From NCBI GenBank assembly GCA_024734495.1, contig JALMQS010000411.1:409725-473724 (forward strand): a stretch of 64,000 bases of DNA, given 5' to 3'. The stretch is from Forficula auricularia (Eukaryota; Arthropoda; Insecta; Dermaptera; Forficulidae). Shown here in pieces: positions 38,601 to 46,867 of the stretch. The position numbers were made by a program, and so were the translations under genes. Within the stretch, counting starts at the first letter, position 1. Each line of letters opens with the position of its first letter. The notes under the pieces are model-generated. The model ran no database searches. It was not told the DNA's origin and saw nothing but the letters and a program-made list of their open reading frames with translations.

Positions 38601-41405
38601 ACGGGTCAAATTTGGAGCGACGAAGACGATTTCGATTTGAGAAAACCATCTTTAGATTTAGAGGTAACGAATTTAATCAATTACATTTTTAAGGCTTAGA
38701 TTTCATATATAAATCTCAACCATTGGTGTAATTAATTGTTTAAAACTTTGATGGTTAAATTATTTATTGAAACTTTTTGACAAAAACTATATTATATTAT
38801 TTATTTATTAACTAACTAACAAACATATTTATAACAACATGACCTTCGACCTCACACGTGGTTTTATAAAAGTCCTAATACATTAGAATAACTTTCACAC
38901 TGATTTCTTATAACTTGAATTCATTGAAAAAGGTTCGTTCTTGTGCCAAAATGTTACTTTTATTAGCAATTAGATATTAGGCTCACTAGCTTTAGAAATT
39001 CCAAATAATGGTTTACTCTCCGACAGTACCGCATAATTAGTAGTCGTAAGCAGAGCTTATAAACCTTATAAATTTTCTTGGTTTATTAAGTAAAATAATT
39101 GAAACTTTAATTCAAGTATTTCATATAAATATTTCTTCTCTTTTTTAGGTCCAAGGCAATCTTCAGATTGGTGCGCAATCATTAGTCACTGTGACTTTGA
39201 TAAATCCCCTCCCTGTCCCACTGACTGAATGTTTCTTTACTTTGGAAGGACAAGGTCTTCTTAATCCTGGTTGTATACCATTCAGGTAACTAATTTTTTA
39301 CTTAACCATTTGCAATATTAAGAAGCATTCTAATCCTGGAGGAAAAAATTCGTGTTTTTACCTTAATTTTTCGAAATATCTCAAAAACAGCCTTGAGTGG
39401 CGCCAGAACTATATTTATGGGGGAGAGGGGGGGGGGGGTCTCAGAAAAATATTCACATGAAAAATTATTTTGAGCAATTTTTGCAATCAAAAGAGTACTT
39501 ATAATTTACCACTATTAAATTTGAGAGATTTCAAGTTGCCGATAATAATAGATTTAAAATTTTTAGAAAATCATAAGAAAGTGTTATCTATTAGATCCGA
39601 TGGAGTGGATTATTTTTAATTATATGTCAATCCTTCTGACATATAATTAAAAATAATCCATTCATCGGATTCTAATAGAACCGTTTCTGCCCTTTCCCTG
39701 TACTACAGATACTATTATGGTGTCTCTTCAGTAGAGCTGAAATCAATTATCCCCCTTAAAGCCCTCTTTGCTAGAAACACGCGGTTTTCGAAAGCTCAAC
39801 ACCCCTTCGCTGTCAAATTGGATAAAAGCCGAACCAAAGCTTTCACCAACTCTTTTATCCCTATGACCTCAAGAGACTGGAACTCGCTTCCAGCCACGTT
39901 CTTCCCCTCAACTTATAACCTTCAGCTGTTTAAGGGCCAGTTGTATGTCGGTTGGTTACCTCTTTTTAAACGTTGGCAAAGGGTAAAACATTAAAATTCA
40001 CCTTGTGCCGGGTGGGATGACCAATCAGATGACAGTCACTTTCATCTGATTGGCCATCCCAGTCTCCTCCATTTACCATCTACCCTTTATCACTTGTAAA
40101 AACATTTAGGGCCGGTTGTATGTCGCAAAGTAAATGCGTTTTTCCACTAACACAGGGTAGATGGTAAATGGAGGGACTGGGATGGCCAATCAAATGCCAA
40201 GCACTGGTTGACCATCCCTGTCCCTCCATTTACCATCTACCCTGTGTTAGTGGTAAAAAGCATTTACTTTGCGACATACAATCGGCCCTTACAAAGCGAC
40301 ATAACAACCAGCCCTAAGACCCGCATCCACTGATACCTTCAACTCCTACCCAGCCCATAAAATCCCCTCTTCTTCTTCTTTGCACGATGGAGGGGACAAC
40401 CCGAGGCCTTTAGGGGATGCACCTTTTTGGTGTATCTCCTTCTCTCATCAATATCATTACAAAAAAAAATAAAAAAAATAGATGAAACTCTTATGATTTT
40501 CTAAGACTATTAAATATATTAACTCAAGCATTATTTATAATTTGATATTGTTTTGTATCAGATTTAATTTCTAGATACAAGACATTGAATAAATTTGAAA
40601 TACAGTCGACTCTCGATAATTTGAAATCCAAGGGACTACAAGAAAAATTCGAATTATCTAGACTTCGAATTATCAAGAAGTTTGAATTATGAAGAGGAAA
40701 GAAAAAAATTCGAATTATTAAGAGTTTTTATTATATTTTTGAAAATATGTATGAGCTTACATTAATTTTATATATAGCCTCAAGTAAAAAAGTAAATATA
40801 ATGAAAACGACAAAAAAGAACAAAAAATTACATATGTATTAACGCATTGCAATAGAAAGGAGGTAAACATTACGCGGAAAATAAGGAGTAAACATTGCTA
40901 GGAAAAATTCAAATTATAAAGAGGTGAAGAGGCCTAGTTCGAATTATAGAACGTTTTCTCCCCTCTTGTAACGAAAAGGATTTCGCGTTATCGAGCGTAT
41001 TAAAATACACAGCATTTTTTCGATTTGCCGAAGTTAACGGCTGAAAAGCTCGAATTATCGGAAAATTCGAATTATCGAGAGTCGACTGTATTTCATATAC
41101 CAGGGTGAGGGAATGCATAGATAAAGTATATATAGGGAATCCAAGTGTGCCTCATTGCATTTTACTAGCGGCGCTCATGAAAACGACTAAAACAATTTAA
41201 TTAAAAATAAAGGAACTATCATTATTAGTTTGAAATTTTAATTCACTTATTTATTTTTTCACTTTCTAGGACAATATTGCCTGGCGAACTAGTTACAATT
41301 ACAGAAGCGTTTGTTCCAAGGCGAAATGGGGTCCGCCAATTAGTTGCGACATTCATATCAAAAGAATTAAATGGAGTGAATGGATCTATTAATGTTCATG
41401 TTTAA
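22825..41405 (+). CDS. Transglutaminase (protein-glutamine gamma-glutamyltransferase), 13 coding exons
   Basis: The enzyme cross-links glutamine to lysine side chains between proteins in a calcium-dependent way. In arthropods such enzymes act in haemolymph clotting and cuticle or epithelial cross-linking. The spliced frame is 769 residues, a normal length, with no signal peptide, as is usual for this family. Order: N-terminal beta-sandwich (about 55-175), catalytic core with the active-site Cys337 in YGQCWIF, His400 in WNFHCWNEVW and Asp423 in GWQAVDATPQE. The calcium-region blocks DLEDIT and EGSIAEREAV follow, and then two C-terminal beta-barrels ending NVHV. The Cys-His spacing (63) is a few residues longer than in vertebrate enzymes. 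The His-Asp spacing (23) is standard. A second Met follows directly (22828), so the start may shift by one codon. All triad residues are intact, so the gene looks functional. The closest named relatives would be annulin or haemocyte transglutaminase, but I give no symbol. Confidence 0.95.
23245..24125 (+). pseudogene. Non-LTR retrotransposon C-terminal relic in transglutaminase intron 1 (coding)
   Basis: Blocks LATLDGIQRGAIRLIRNPAL (near 23300-23342) and SLAYPRNVSAFSL (near 23727-23765) match the region after the reverse transcriptase in jockey/CR1-like elements. A later part, with CCCGTCTCTGTCTTTATGG, resumes after about 23990. The gap 23767-23990 is an inserted ACTTTACC MITE. Frameshifts and stops show it is dead. 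Confidence 0.65.
23767..23990 (+). mobile_element. ACTTTACC MITE family, copy 4 (truncated)
   Basis: It begins ACTTTACCGAATGAATGG and stops after GTCTGGTTGTC, so only the left third is present. It interrupts the retrotransposon relic, with coding resemblance on both sides. Confidence 0.65.
24552..24830. repeat. Foldback with GAAACGTTT arms in intron 2
   Basis: The arms AAAAGGATCCTAGGGAGTTG and CAACTCCCTACGATCCTTTT bound a 279-bp element. Each arm contains GACGAAACGTTTG preceded by a stem-loop and CTGAGGA or ATGAGGA. This gives hammerhead-like cores on the - strand (24621-24652) and + strand (about 24728-24765). Confidence 0.75.
25416..26118 (+). mobile_element. ACCGACTTCAAAAAA foldback element, half copy C
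   Basis: It has the outer arm (AACCGACTTCAAAAAAGG at 25416) and the palindromic core up to about 26118, but no second outer arm, like copy B. The small + frame at 25404-25673 is not a gene. Confidence 0.75.
26124..26502 (-). mobile_element. AAGGWRGTTCTTTCGCGACA repeat, copy 2 (inverted)
   Basis: It is the reverse complement of 16119-16500 throughout, ending AAGAACCTCCTTAA at 26502. It directly abuts foldback copy C. Confidence 0.65.
26742..28062 (+). mobile_element. Non-autonomous Helitron, copy 1
   Basis: The 5' end TCTATATAATAAAAATGAAT begins at 26742. The 3' end has a 19-bp hairpin GGCCCGCCAAAGGCGGGCC (28035-28053), then TTAAG and CTAG (28059-28062). The host bases are A before and T after, the standard Helitron insertion between A and T. 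There is no target duplication and no Rep/helicase frame. It is nested in the hAT relic in transglutaminase intron 3. Confidence 0.85.
28375..28540. repeat. Foldback with GAGGCAGCC arms in intron 3
   Basis: AGAGAAGAGGCAGCCAGGAA near 28376 mirrors TTCCTTGCTGCCTCTCC near 28510, with the centre near 28450. Fragments of the same arms recur near 35478 and 41478. Confidence 0.6.
29700..31800. other. Transglutaminase intron 5, repeat-bearing
   Basis: It holds part of the CTGAAGA/GAAACGTC foldback family (about 30020-30180), nested Harbinger-type MITEs (30517-30795) and TA-rich sequence. A 128-codon frame at 30747-31133 has no recognisable domain and overlaps MITE sequence, so it is not called as a gene. 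Confidence 0.6.
30517..30795. mobile_element. Palindromic Harbinger-type MITE with a second copy nested inside
   Basis: The outer element starts GGGCCGGTTGTATGTCGC after TAA at 30514. A complete inner copy (30618-30709) is bounded by GGGCC and GGCCC with TCA on both sides (a 3-bp duplication). The outer right arm resumes with GTGCCTGTCATCTGATTGGC and stops before its own GGCCC terminus. Confidence 0.75.
32227..32888 (-). mobile_element. GGTAGTTGTTTCAC TIR element, copy 2, in intron 6
   Basis: It has the same inverted termini as 18091-18801 (TGTAGTTGTTTCAC at 32227, GAAACAACTACCTT at the right). The orientation is opposite, with shared blocks throughout (for example TTGCCAGATTTGTCAAACGA near 32789). 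Confidence 0.7.
32585..32776 (-). CDS. Small ORF inside the GGTAGTTGTTTCAC element, copy 2
   Basis: A 63-codon minus-strand frame contains MTDKIHYKGQFIKQK and STKVNPLFRLN, colinear with 18268-18447 in the other copy. No known family. It might be a leftover of a transposase N-terminus. It lies within transglutaminase intron 6 and is not part of that gene. Confidence 0.3.
   Translation of the reverse strand: MNIFIIEMTDKIHYKGQFIKQKFLNKLLKAVATMDEVKERQKSTKVNPLFRLNICVVVSLFLM
33430..33640. mobile_element. Two hAT-like terminal fragments in intron 7
   Basis: AAGGGGCGGATCCAGGAATT near 33438, followed by a G-run of 11-12 bases, and CAGGGGCGGTACCAGACTTT near 33592 both resemble hAT left ends. No matching right ends or duplications were seen. 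Confidence 0.4.
33890..34085 (-). repeat. Dispersed repeat, copy 1 (pair with 37080-37250)
   Basis: Both copies share CTATAGTTT, GAAATATT, ATTTCTCATRGGTTCAA and CTGGTCAC in order. Copy 2 holds a complete CTGATGA/GAAA core, while this copy has a decayed one. A TA-rich tract precedes it at 33886-33955. Confidence 0.55.
34650..35025 (-). repeat. tRNA-derived SINE head, split by an hAT MITE
   Basis: Read on the minus strand, 35025-34992 gives GTAGCTCAATGGATTAGAG, a Pol III box A. 34706-34650 gives GATCCTGGGTTCGAATTCC, box B and the T-loop. Removing the 285-bp insert and one target copy restores a tRNA-like head of about 75 bases. Its 3' body was not delimited. A tRNA relic rather than a SINE is possible. 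It lies in transglutaminase intron 8. Confidence 0.7.
34707..34991. mobile_element. hAT-type MITE with 8-bp duplication, inside the SINE
   Basis: The termini CAGTGTTCTTCAACCC (34707) and GGTTGAAGAACACTG (ending 34991) are inverted repeats. The flanks CTCTTATC and CTCTAATC match at 7 of 8. It contains GGTTCCGCGA-type blocks near both ends and no frame. Confidence 0.85.
35039..36057 (-). mobile_element. Probable second Helitron family, with insertions
   Basis: On the minus strand it would start TCTATATATATAAAAGCCAT (36057 leftward) after an A. It approaches its 3' end with a strong GC hairpin, GGCGTGCCGTAGGCACGCC (35085-35067). No CTRR was found at the expected distance from the hairpin, so the left border is uncertain. 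A fragment with CTGAAGA...GAAACGTC (35373-35405) and a TA-repeat (35647-35686) interrupt it. Lies in transglutaminase intron 8. Confidence 0.45.
36440..37070. other. Non-coding part of intron 9
   Basis: Contains an unassigned repeat-like block (about 36710-37070, with GTCAGTCAGTCAGTG near 36803). The + frame at 36881-37072 shows no domain. Confidence 0.35.
37080..37250 (-). repeat. Dispersed repeat, copy 2, with hammerhead-like core
   Basis: Pairs with 33890-34085. On the minus strand 37135-37109 reads CTGATGA, T, GAA loop TTC, GAAACTATAG. Confidence 0.55.
37596..37688. mobile_element. Half of a palindromic Harbinger-type MITE
   Basis: GGGCCTGTCATCTGATTGGC to TTGCGACATACAACTT corresponds to the right half of the MITEs at 15732 and 30517. 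The left half is missing. Confidence 0.65.
39934..40314. mobile_element. Harbinger-type MITE with TAA duplication, outer copy
   Basis: It runs from GGGCCAGTTGTATGTCGG to ACAACCAGCCC with TAA on both sides (39931-39933 and 40315-40317). It sits at the same position in the retrotransposon tail as 12876-13079. A second MITE (40109-40288) is inserted in its right arm. Confidence 0.8.
40109..40288. mobile_element. Harbinger-type MITE with TTA duplication, nested
   Basis: GGGCCGGTTGTATGTCGC to GCGACATACAATCGGCCC, 180 bp, palindromic, with TTA at 40106-40108 and 40289-40291. Confidence 0.85.
40603..41088. mobile_element. Tigger/pogo-like element, copy 2, in intron 12
   Basis: CAGTCGACTCTCGATAATTT to CGAGAGTCGACTG, flanked by TA on both sides. 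It is an internally deleted relative of 8072-8808 (486 versus 737 bp). Confidence 0.8.
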
Positions 41406-41521
41406 AGAATCAAAAATATGTATAATAATTATATTAGAAATAATTGTTGGATGCTAGATCTTAATAGAGATTTGAAGGAGAGGCAGCCTGAGAATAATGG
41501 GGGAAAAAACAACAAATTCCG

Positions 41522-41527
41522 AATAAA
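41522..41527 (+). terminator. Possible polyadenylation signal of the transglutaminase gene
   Basis: AATAAA 117 bases after the stop codon. Another AATAAA-like site occurs near 42171. No cleavage site can be fixed from sequence alone. Confidence 0.35.
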
Positions 41528-41650
41528 ATCATTTAATGGAACGACGTTTGCAATCTTTGAATTAACCAACGTTTTGAAGAATCTTCCTTCCTTCTACAGG
41601 GATGAAAAGGCTCAACGAAGGTAGTTGTGAGTCTCTCGTTTTTGTCTTCT

Positions 41651-41915
41651 TTAAGGACGTTCCCTAATATAGCTCAGATGCATTCGCTCTTTCCCCTACT
41701 CTCGCATGCGCAGAAAGGCAAACATGTTTTCACTGCGTCGCGTCTCGGATCTGGCAACATTGCATTCTTACCCACGCTAAAAGACAAAGAATAAAAAAAC
41801 ACTTTATGAAATCCCAGATGAGAACAGTATAAAATTTCTACGTATAAAGGACACTTATAAATATGTGTATTCATAGTTTTAAAAGGAAAATCGATTTATT
41901 AGGGAACGTCCTTAA
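41651..41915. mobile_element. MITE with TTAAGGACGTTCCCTAATA termini
   Basis: The ends TTAAGGACGTTCCCTAATA and TATTAGGGAACGTCCTTAA are perfect inverted repeats of 19 bases. The 265-bp interior holds no real gene, although a minus-strand frame of 66 codons is present by chance. TTAA at both extremes could be a target duplication. Superfamily uncertain. Confidence 0.8.
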
Positions 41916-43053
41916 GCCAGGCACTATTATAAATCCTTTATCTATGGAAAGATTCTTCAAATCGTCGTTTGATTAAAATATTACGAATGACGTTCCGGTA
42001 AATTATTATAGGTATTTGGTAATTTGTACTTTTCATTTTCATTATATCATCCTCTATCCTTATCTGCTACGCCATTTAATATACATTATAATAATTGTTC
42101 TGTTTCTTTTAAATTTAAATTTTAAAATAATGTTTAACTTACATATGACTTTTATTTTATACGCTTAGTTTTAATAAAAATATTTAATTATTTTATAATA
42201 TATTAGAAAAAGTTATTTGTACAGGTTTAATTCTATGTCATCGAAGGCTCACATCACTTCGTGACAATATCGTTTTACTTTACCATATTTAAGTTAGCTT
42301 GCCTGCCGGACGAATGAATAATGTTGTAAAAACTAAAAATCGCATAATAAAATTACAATTAAATTGGTTATTGGCTGATTTCTTAGGTAGAACCTAATAG
42401 AATCCTGGTTTTTACATATAATTCGGATTGATATCTGTCTCCCCTATGTAATATTTATTCCATTCACATTTAAGGAGGTTCTTTCGCGACAATCCATACA
42501 AAAAGTTGTAGCCTCGTAACCACTCTATAAATATGAACGGTGTTAAAATTTTAGGTTATGTTTTTCTTAACGTGACTGTTCCACTCACACTACGAAATCT
42601 CTATATGGATACACACATACTTGCTGGATCGTTTCCAAGCCATTGATCTTATATCCCCTCCACTAAAAAACTATAAATACTAAACTATAAATGAACTAAA
42701 ATTCATTGAATAAATTTATATTCTCCCAATGGCTTTAAAAAAAATTCGGGCTTGGTGAAATGCTTTTTTTTTTTTAATTTTATTTCCACTTTGTGAAACA
42801 CCACTATAATCCGTCAAATAATTCCTGTGCTATATATTTTAGTTTATTTTCAATTTGGCTAATTCTTTGACTAATATAAATATGAACTGCTAGTCGGGCA
42901 GCCATTAGCGTACACAAGATCTGTACCGCTGTACCCTATGGTCCAAAAAAGTGGAGAAAATAAGAACTAATTTTTGTCATTTGAATACCACTCGTCTATG
43001 GTTCTGGATCAAATATGTTGAAAAGTTGATTAAAATAAAATAATTTAAAAAAA
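41916..43053. other. Intergenic stretch downstream of the transglutaminase gene
   Basis: The only assignable block is a partial copy of the AAGGAGGTTCTTTCGCGACA repeat at 42473-42700. No gene was recognised. Confidence 0.5.
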
Positions 43054-43660
43054 ATGGTCCGTAGATGTTTTGCTGATTTGTGTAAACACAGAGCATTTAG
43101 AAGAAAAGGAATAGAAACATATTATAAAGTCACATTTTTAGGGAAAGTTATTTTGATAAACATAACCTTAAAAAACTTAACATTTTACTTATATCTATAA
43201 CGACATAGGTTTCCAATTCCAAAGGATCCTGAACTTCGAGAGAAATGGGTGCATTCTCTAATTACATTGAATCAACAAAAAAATACATCAAACTTGCCAA
43301 AAAATTTGTTGAAGTGGGATATTTAAAATATATTTTAACAAATAAATTCTCTCAGGATCACCTGGAAATTTTCTTTTCATGTATCCGAGCTATGGGGGGA
43401 TACAACAATAATCCGAAATGGATCCAATTTATAGCTGCTTACAAACGACTTTTACATCGCAATGAAGTGAAATCATCAGCGTCAGCAAACTGTATGTAGC
43501 TTGATAACACAAGCTTATTGACAATATCTTCAAATAAAATTAAGAAGAGCCCCATGAAACTTGCGGAAGAGGATATTGAAGATGTTACTGTTGACACTAT
43601 CCCACTTCAATATATAAATTCAATATCACAACATGCCGTGCTGTACATCTGCCATCCATG
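43054..43660 (+). pseudogene. THAP9 / P-element-type transposase relic
   Basis: The first block MVRRCFADLCKH (from 43054) looks like the start of a THAP zinc finger. A second, RFPIPKDPELREKWVHS (about 43206-43256), is the THAP continuation. A different frame then gives YLKYILTNKFSQDHLEIFFS and RAMGGYNNNPKWIQFIAAYK, ending ANC (43245-43499). This is the C-terminal region of THAP9-like transposases, where FSQDHLE is conserved. A third block, DVTVDTIPLQYINS, follows near 43579. The catalytic middle is deleted and the frame is shifted, so it cannot make an active enzyme. Confidence 0.75.
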
Positions 43661-43665
43661 ACAAG

Positions 43666-44235
43666 ATACATAATAATAAAAATGAATTTCTCTTTCTTCG
43701 TAAGCGCAGATCTCTCAAATGCCTGGACCGATTTGGCTATTTTTTTTTAAATGTTCGTAATAGTCCAATTTAGGTTAATACGTAAAAAAAATTGGAAAAG
43801 TTGCCCGAAAAATTAGAAAATTCAGGAAAAACAAAAAAAAATTCAGGTTAGCCAACATAGCTTGCCAAACAATAAAATAACTAAACTAGCAAAAAAAAAA
43901 CAAGTGTTGGCTGCCCTGTTTGTAAGATTTTTGAGTGTCATTCATTCTCAATATAGTTCTAACTACATTATCGTTGAAGAAGAATTTAATACTGCAACAA
44001 ATATTTAAAAAAACTATCTATTTTTTTTAAAGTTAATTTAAAAACAAAAATTTAAAAAAAAACATCATGATAACTAAATTTTTGAAAAAGTTATGGTTAT
44101 TTAAAAAAAGCTATTTTTTCAAAAACTCCTAACTTCTTTTGTGTTGGGTGAAATTTTTTAAAAATTCTGAAAACCGTCTTTAATAGGGTAGAAAAAAATA
44201 AAAAAGTTTCAGCCAAGCTTTTGATTATATATAAT
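43666..44235 (+). mobile_element. Helitron fragment (5' part), copy 2
   Basis: AATAAAAATGAATTTCTCTT, GCAGATCTCTCAAATGCCTG and later blocks match the first 500 bases of 26742-28062. The 3' half with hairpin and CTAG is absent. It directly follows the THAP relic. Confidence 0.7.
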
Positions 44236-44764
44236 AATAATAATAATAACAATGTTTATTCAATGAAACATACATAATAAATAAAAGAAAAGAAAATACA
44301 AACACATTTTACTCATGGTCGACTGGGTTGTACACTTTAAGGGTCTGCTGAATCCTCCCTTGGATTCTGCCAGAATGACATATGCTGAACCCAACTTGGA
44401 AAATGAGTTGCTGGACGCTCCTTTTGTGATGAAGGATCTGAGGATGGTACTGAGAAGAGCTGGGGTGAATAAGGCGCCGGGAATGGATCGTATACCTTAC
44501 GAATTTATAAAGAATTGCCCAGAAAGATTTTTACAATGTCTCCTGGAATGCTATAATGAAATTTATGTCAAGGGAAGTGTTCCAGACAGTTTTGGGAAAT
44601 CAATCATATTCCCTATCCTTAAGAAAGGAGTGGCTAGTCTGCCATCAAATTATAGGGAAATCTCCTTCACTAACACTGTGGCAAAAATATTTGAAGGGTT
44701 GCTCCTGGACAGAATCGCTTTGTGGGAGGCGGAGCGAGAGGTGCTTGGCGAGTTTCAGGAAAAA

Positions 44765-46180
44765 TTCTTCTTCTTCTTCTTCTTCATCTTCTTTTTAGGC
44801 TAGGTAGCCTGTTTTCTCCCAAGGAAGAGTTCCGTCCTTCAACTTTCTGCCCAACGTTTCTTCGGTCTTCCTCTGTTTCTCTTGCCGTCAGGACGGTTTC
44901 TCGTGACGATTTTCGGCAGCCTGCTTTCGTCCATACGTTCCACATGCGCTGCCCATTCTCTTCTGCGCACCCTGACCCAGTCTACGATGTTCTGAATCCC
45001 ACATGTTGCTCTAAGGTCTTCGTTTCTCAATTTATCCAACAATGTTTTCCCTTGTATTGCTCTGATGACCCTCATTTCTGCCGTCTGGAGTAGTTGTTGT
45101 GTCACTGTTGTGTCCGCTCTCGCTTCAATTCCGTATGTTAAGACAGGTCTCACACACGTCTTGTAGATTTTGGTTTTACTTTCCACGGACATATGTTTAT
45201 TCTTCCATATGACATTATTAAGGCATCCGGCTATACGCGTCCCTTTTAATATTTGGTGCTTAACTTCTAGATTCAAGTCCCTATTGCTGGATATTTCAAC
45301 TCCCAGATAATTGAATTTAGGGACTTGCTCAATTAGTGATCCCTGAAGGTTGATATTACAGGTCAGATGTTCTCTATTTACTACTAAGCATTTTGTTTTG
45401 GATGTTGATATTTGCATATTGAGGGATTCCGCCATGCAATTGAAGGCATCTAAGAGATCTTGGAGACTTTCTTCATTCTCCGCTACCAGAACTGCGTCGT
45501 CGGCATAACACACTAGTGGTATAGATGTTTCGCCCATTTTGTAGCCTAGCCGAGTTGGAATGCCCTCTATAATCCTGTCCATAACCACATTGAATAGCAT
45601 AGGACTAAGGGAATCCCCCTGCCTAACTCCGCGCGAAAGAGCAATAAGATCAGAATCTCCCTGTTTGGATTTTATTTTAGCAGCGCAGTGGGTATTTATT
45701 TCGACTATTAATTTAACCAGTTGGGATGGCACATTCCTTCTAATCAAGCAGTCGGCGACGTCTTTCAGACGTACTCTATCAAAAGCCTTGCTAAGGTCCA
45801 CAAAACAGAGGAAGGCAGGTTTGTTAAACTCGATGGCCTTTTCGGCTATTTGTCTAACAATAAATACTGCATCGGTTGTTGATCTATTCCTGCGGAAACC
45901 CTGTTGTTCTTCTCTGGGTGATATATGAGTAAGCAGTTTATTTAGGACAAGTTTGGAGAGTAGCTTAAGTGTAGAGTTCAACAAATTTATCCCTCTATAG
46001 TTCTCTGGGTCTTTTGTATTACCTTTTTTAAAGACGGGTATTATTGTGCTCACTTTCCAATCCGCAGGTATTTCTAATAGCGTAAAGATATTTTGGAACA
46101 ATGAGGTAAGTTGGTTAATCAACTCGTTGCCGCCGTATTTTATCATCTCATTGGATATGTCGTCTATTATTATATATATA
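44765..46180 (-). mobile_element. RTE-type retrotransposon, 5'-truncated, inserted in another RT
   Basis: The insertion is oriented against its host. Its 3' tail, read on the minus strand, is a GAA-repeat (44766-44790). A similar tail ends the RTE at 62830-62855, supporting a shared family. No clear target duplication was found. Confidence 0.8.
44839..46146 (-). CDS. RTE-type reverse transcriptase, partial, uninterrupted frame
   Basis: The 435-residue open frame holds the RT motifs in order: ENYRGINLLNSTLKLLSK, EQQGFRRNRSTTDAV, motif A CFVDLSKAFDRV, motif B RGVRQGDSLSPMLFN, motif C CYADDAVLVAE, and FNYLGVEI. The C-terminal block RNEDLRATCGIQNIVDWV and GRPKKRW is typical of the RTE group. The APE endonuclease normally found before the RT is absent because of 5' truncation. 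The intact frame suggests a fairly young insertion. The first Met is arbitrary. Confidence 0.85.
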   Translation of the reverse strand: MIKYGGNELINQLTSLFQNIFTLLEIPADWKVSTIIPVFKKGNTKDPENYRGINLLNSTLKLLSKLVLNKLLTHISPREEQQGFRRNRSTTDAVFIVRQIAEKAIEFNKPAFLCFVDLSKAFDRVRLKDVADCLIRRNVPSQLVKLIVEINTHCAAKIKSKQGDSDLIALSRGVRQGDSLSPMLFNVVMDRIIEGIPTRLGYKMGETSIPLVCYADDAVLVAENEESLQDLLDAFNCMAESLNMQISTSKTKCLVVNREHLTCNINLQGSLIEQVPKFNYLGVEISSNRDLNLEVKHQILKGTRIAGCLNNVIWKNKHMSVESKTKIYKTCVRPVLTYGIEARADTTVTQQLLQTAEMRVIRAIQGKTLLDKLRNEDLRATCGIQNIVDWVRVRRREWAAHVERMDESRLPKIVTRNRPDGKRNRGRPKKRWAES

Positions 46181-46867
46181 AATTATTCAACTGTTGATAA
46201 TATATATGTATTGATGAGTATAATTAAATTAAAACTTAACACTAAGAAGCAAAAGGTATTTGCGTTTTTTGTTGACCTATCGGCGGCTTTCGACCGTATA
46301 GATCGGCATGCTCTATTTTACAAATTGTTTGGAATTGGTGTGTCAAATAGGATGATCATGGCTCTGAGGAATATGTACCTGAACAATTCTGTTCATGTAT
46401 GGTGCCACAACGGACTATCTCAATCTTTCGAAACAACAATGGGAGTTAAGCAAGGCTCTTTGTTGAGCCCAATTTTGTTTTCGCTCTTTATTAATGATGT
46501 GATTGACTATTTGGATGGTGGTATTAAGGTTAATAACGATGTGGTGATTAAAATACTTGCTTATGCTGATGACTTAGTTTTGATGGCCTCTGACCCGGTT
46601 GAGCTACAGAGTATGATCGATAAGTTGGCAGAATATTGTAGAGTTTGGAACTTGGTTGTGAACCTGTCTAAGTCTAAGATCGTGGTTTTTAGGAATGGAG
46701 GAAGACCGAGCAGAAGAGAGAAATGGCACTATAACAATGAAATAATAGAAGTTGTAAATAAGTACAAATACCTGGGGATGACGCTTACGTCAGGAATATC
46801 TTTGGAACAACATTTTAAGGATAAAAAGGAAAATGCCATGTTTGCTATTAACGCTTTCTTTAGCTAA

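Larger units (their letters stand above)
39660..40460 (+). pseudogene. Non-LTR retrotransposon C-terminus and 3' UTR in intron 12
   Basis: One frame reads TVSALSLYYRYYYG, VELKSIIPLKALFARNT, KLDKSRTKAFTNSF, then IPMTSRDWNSLPATFFP and YNLQLFK. This is the standard tail after the reverse transcriptase in jockey/CR1-like elements. The coding part is then broken by MITEs (39934-40314). The 3' UTR resumes at AAGACCCGCATCCACTGATA and ends CCTTCTCTCATCAATATCAT plus an A-run. Same family as 12590-13395. Confidence 0.75.
22825..41405 (+). other. Exon-intron structure of the transglutaminase gene
   Basis: Coding exons: 22825-22972, 24200-24424, 24926-25050, 29253-29388, 29460-29686, 31805-31982, 32924-33178, 34343-34609, 36157-36347, 38076-38199, 38503-38663, 39149-39285, 41270-41405. 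They sum to 2310 bases including the TAA stop. Phases agree at every junction and all introns read GT-AG. The least certain border is the exon 9 donor (CCA|GTTAAA at 36348). It gives NIQNNP joined to NNASETR, a slightly long loop, and no better in-frame donor is seen nearby. Introns range from about 70 bp (29389-29459) to about 4.2 kb (25051-29252). The first coding exon has its own upstream acceptor (TTGCAG ending at 22805), so at least one 5' non-coding exon exists. Confidence 0.9.
44315..46865 (+). pseudogene. Non-LTR retrotransposon reverse transcriptase, split by a reversed RTE insertion
   Basis: The upstream part (44315-44764) gives NKAPGMDRIPYEF, KSIIFPILKKG and SNYREISFTNTVAKIFEGLL, the fingers region, ending GEFQ. 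The downstream part (about 46180-46865) resumes with YSTVDNIY, then motif A FFVDLSAAFDRIDRHAL, motif B MGVKQGSLLSPILFSLF and motif C LAYADDLVLMAS. VNLSKSKIVVF and YKYLGMTLTS follow. Between the two halves lies an unrelated RT on the minus strand. The endonuclease and C-terminus are missing. Clade not certain. Confidence 0.85.

Noticed and set aside
45560..45928. 122-codon + frame, and 44722-45093
   Set aside because: These are antisense shadows of the RTE reverse transcriptase.
46046..46179. N-terminal part of the 273-codon frame before YSTVDN
   Set aside because: It is antisense RTE sequence fused by chance to the host reverse transcriptase at the insertion border, and not a real start.
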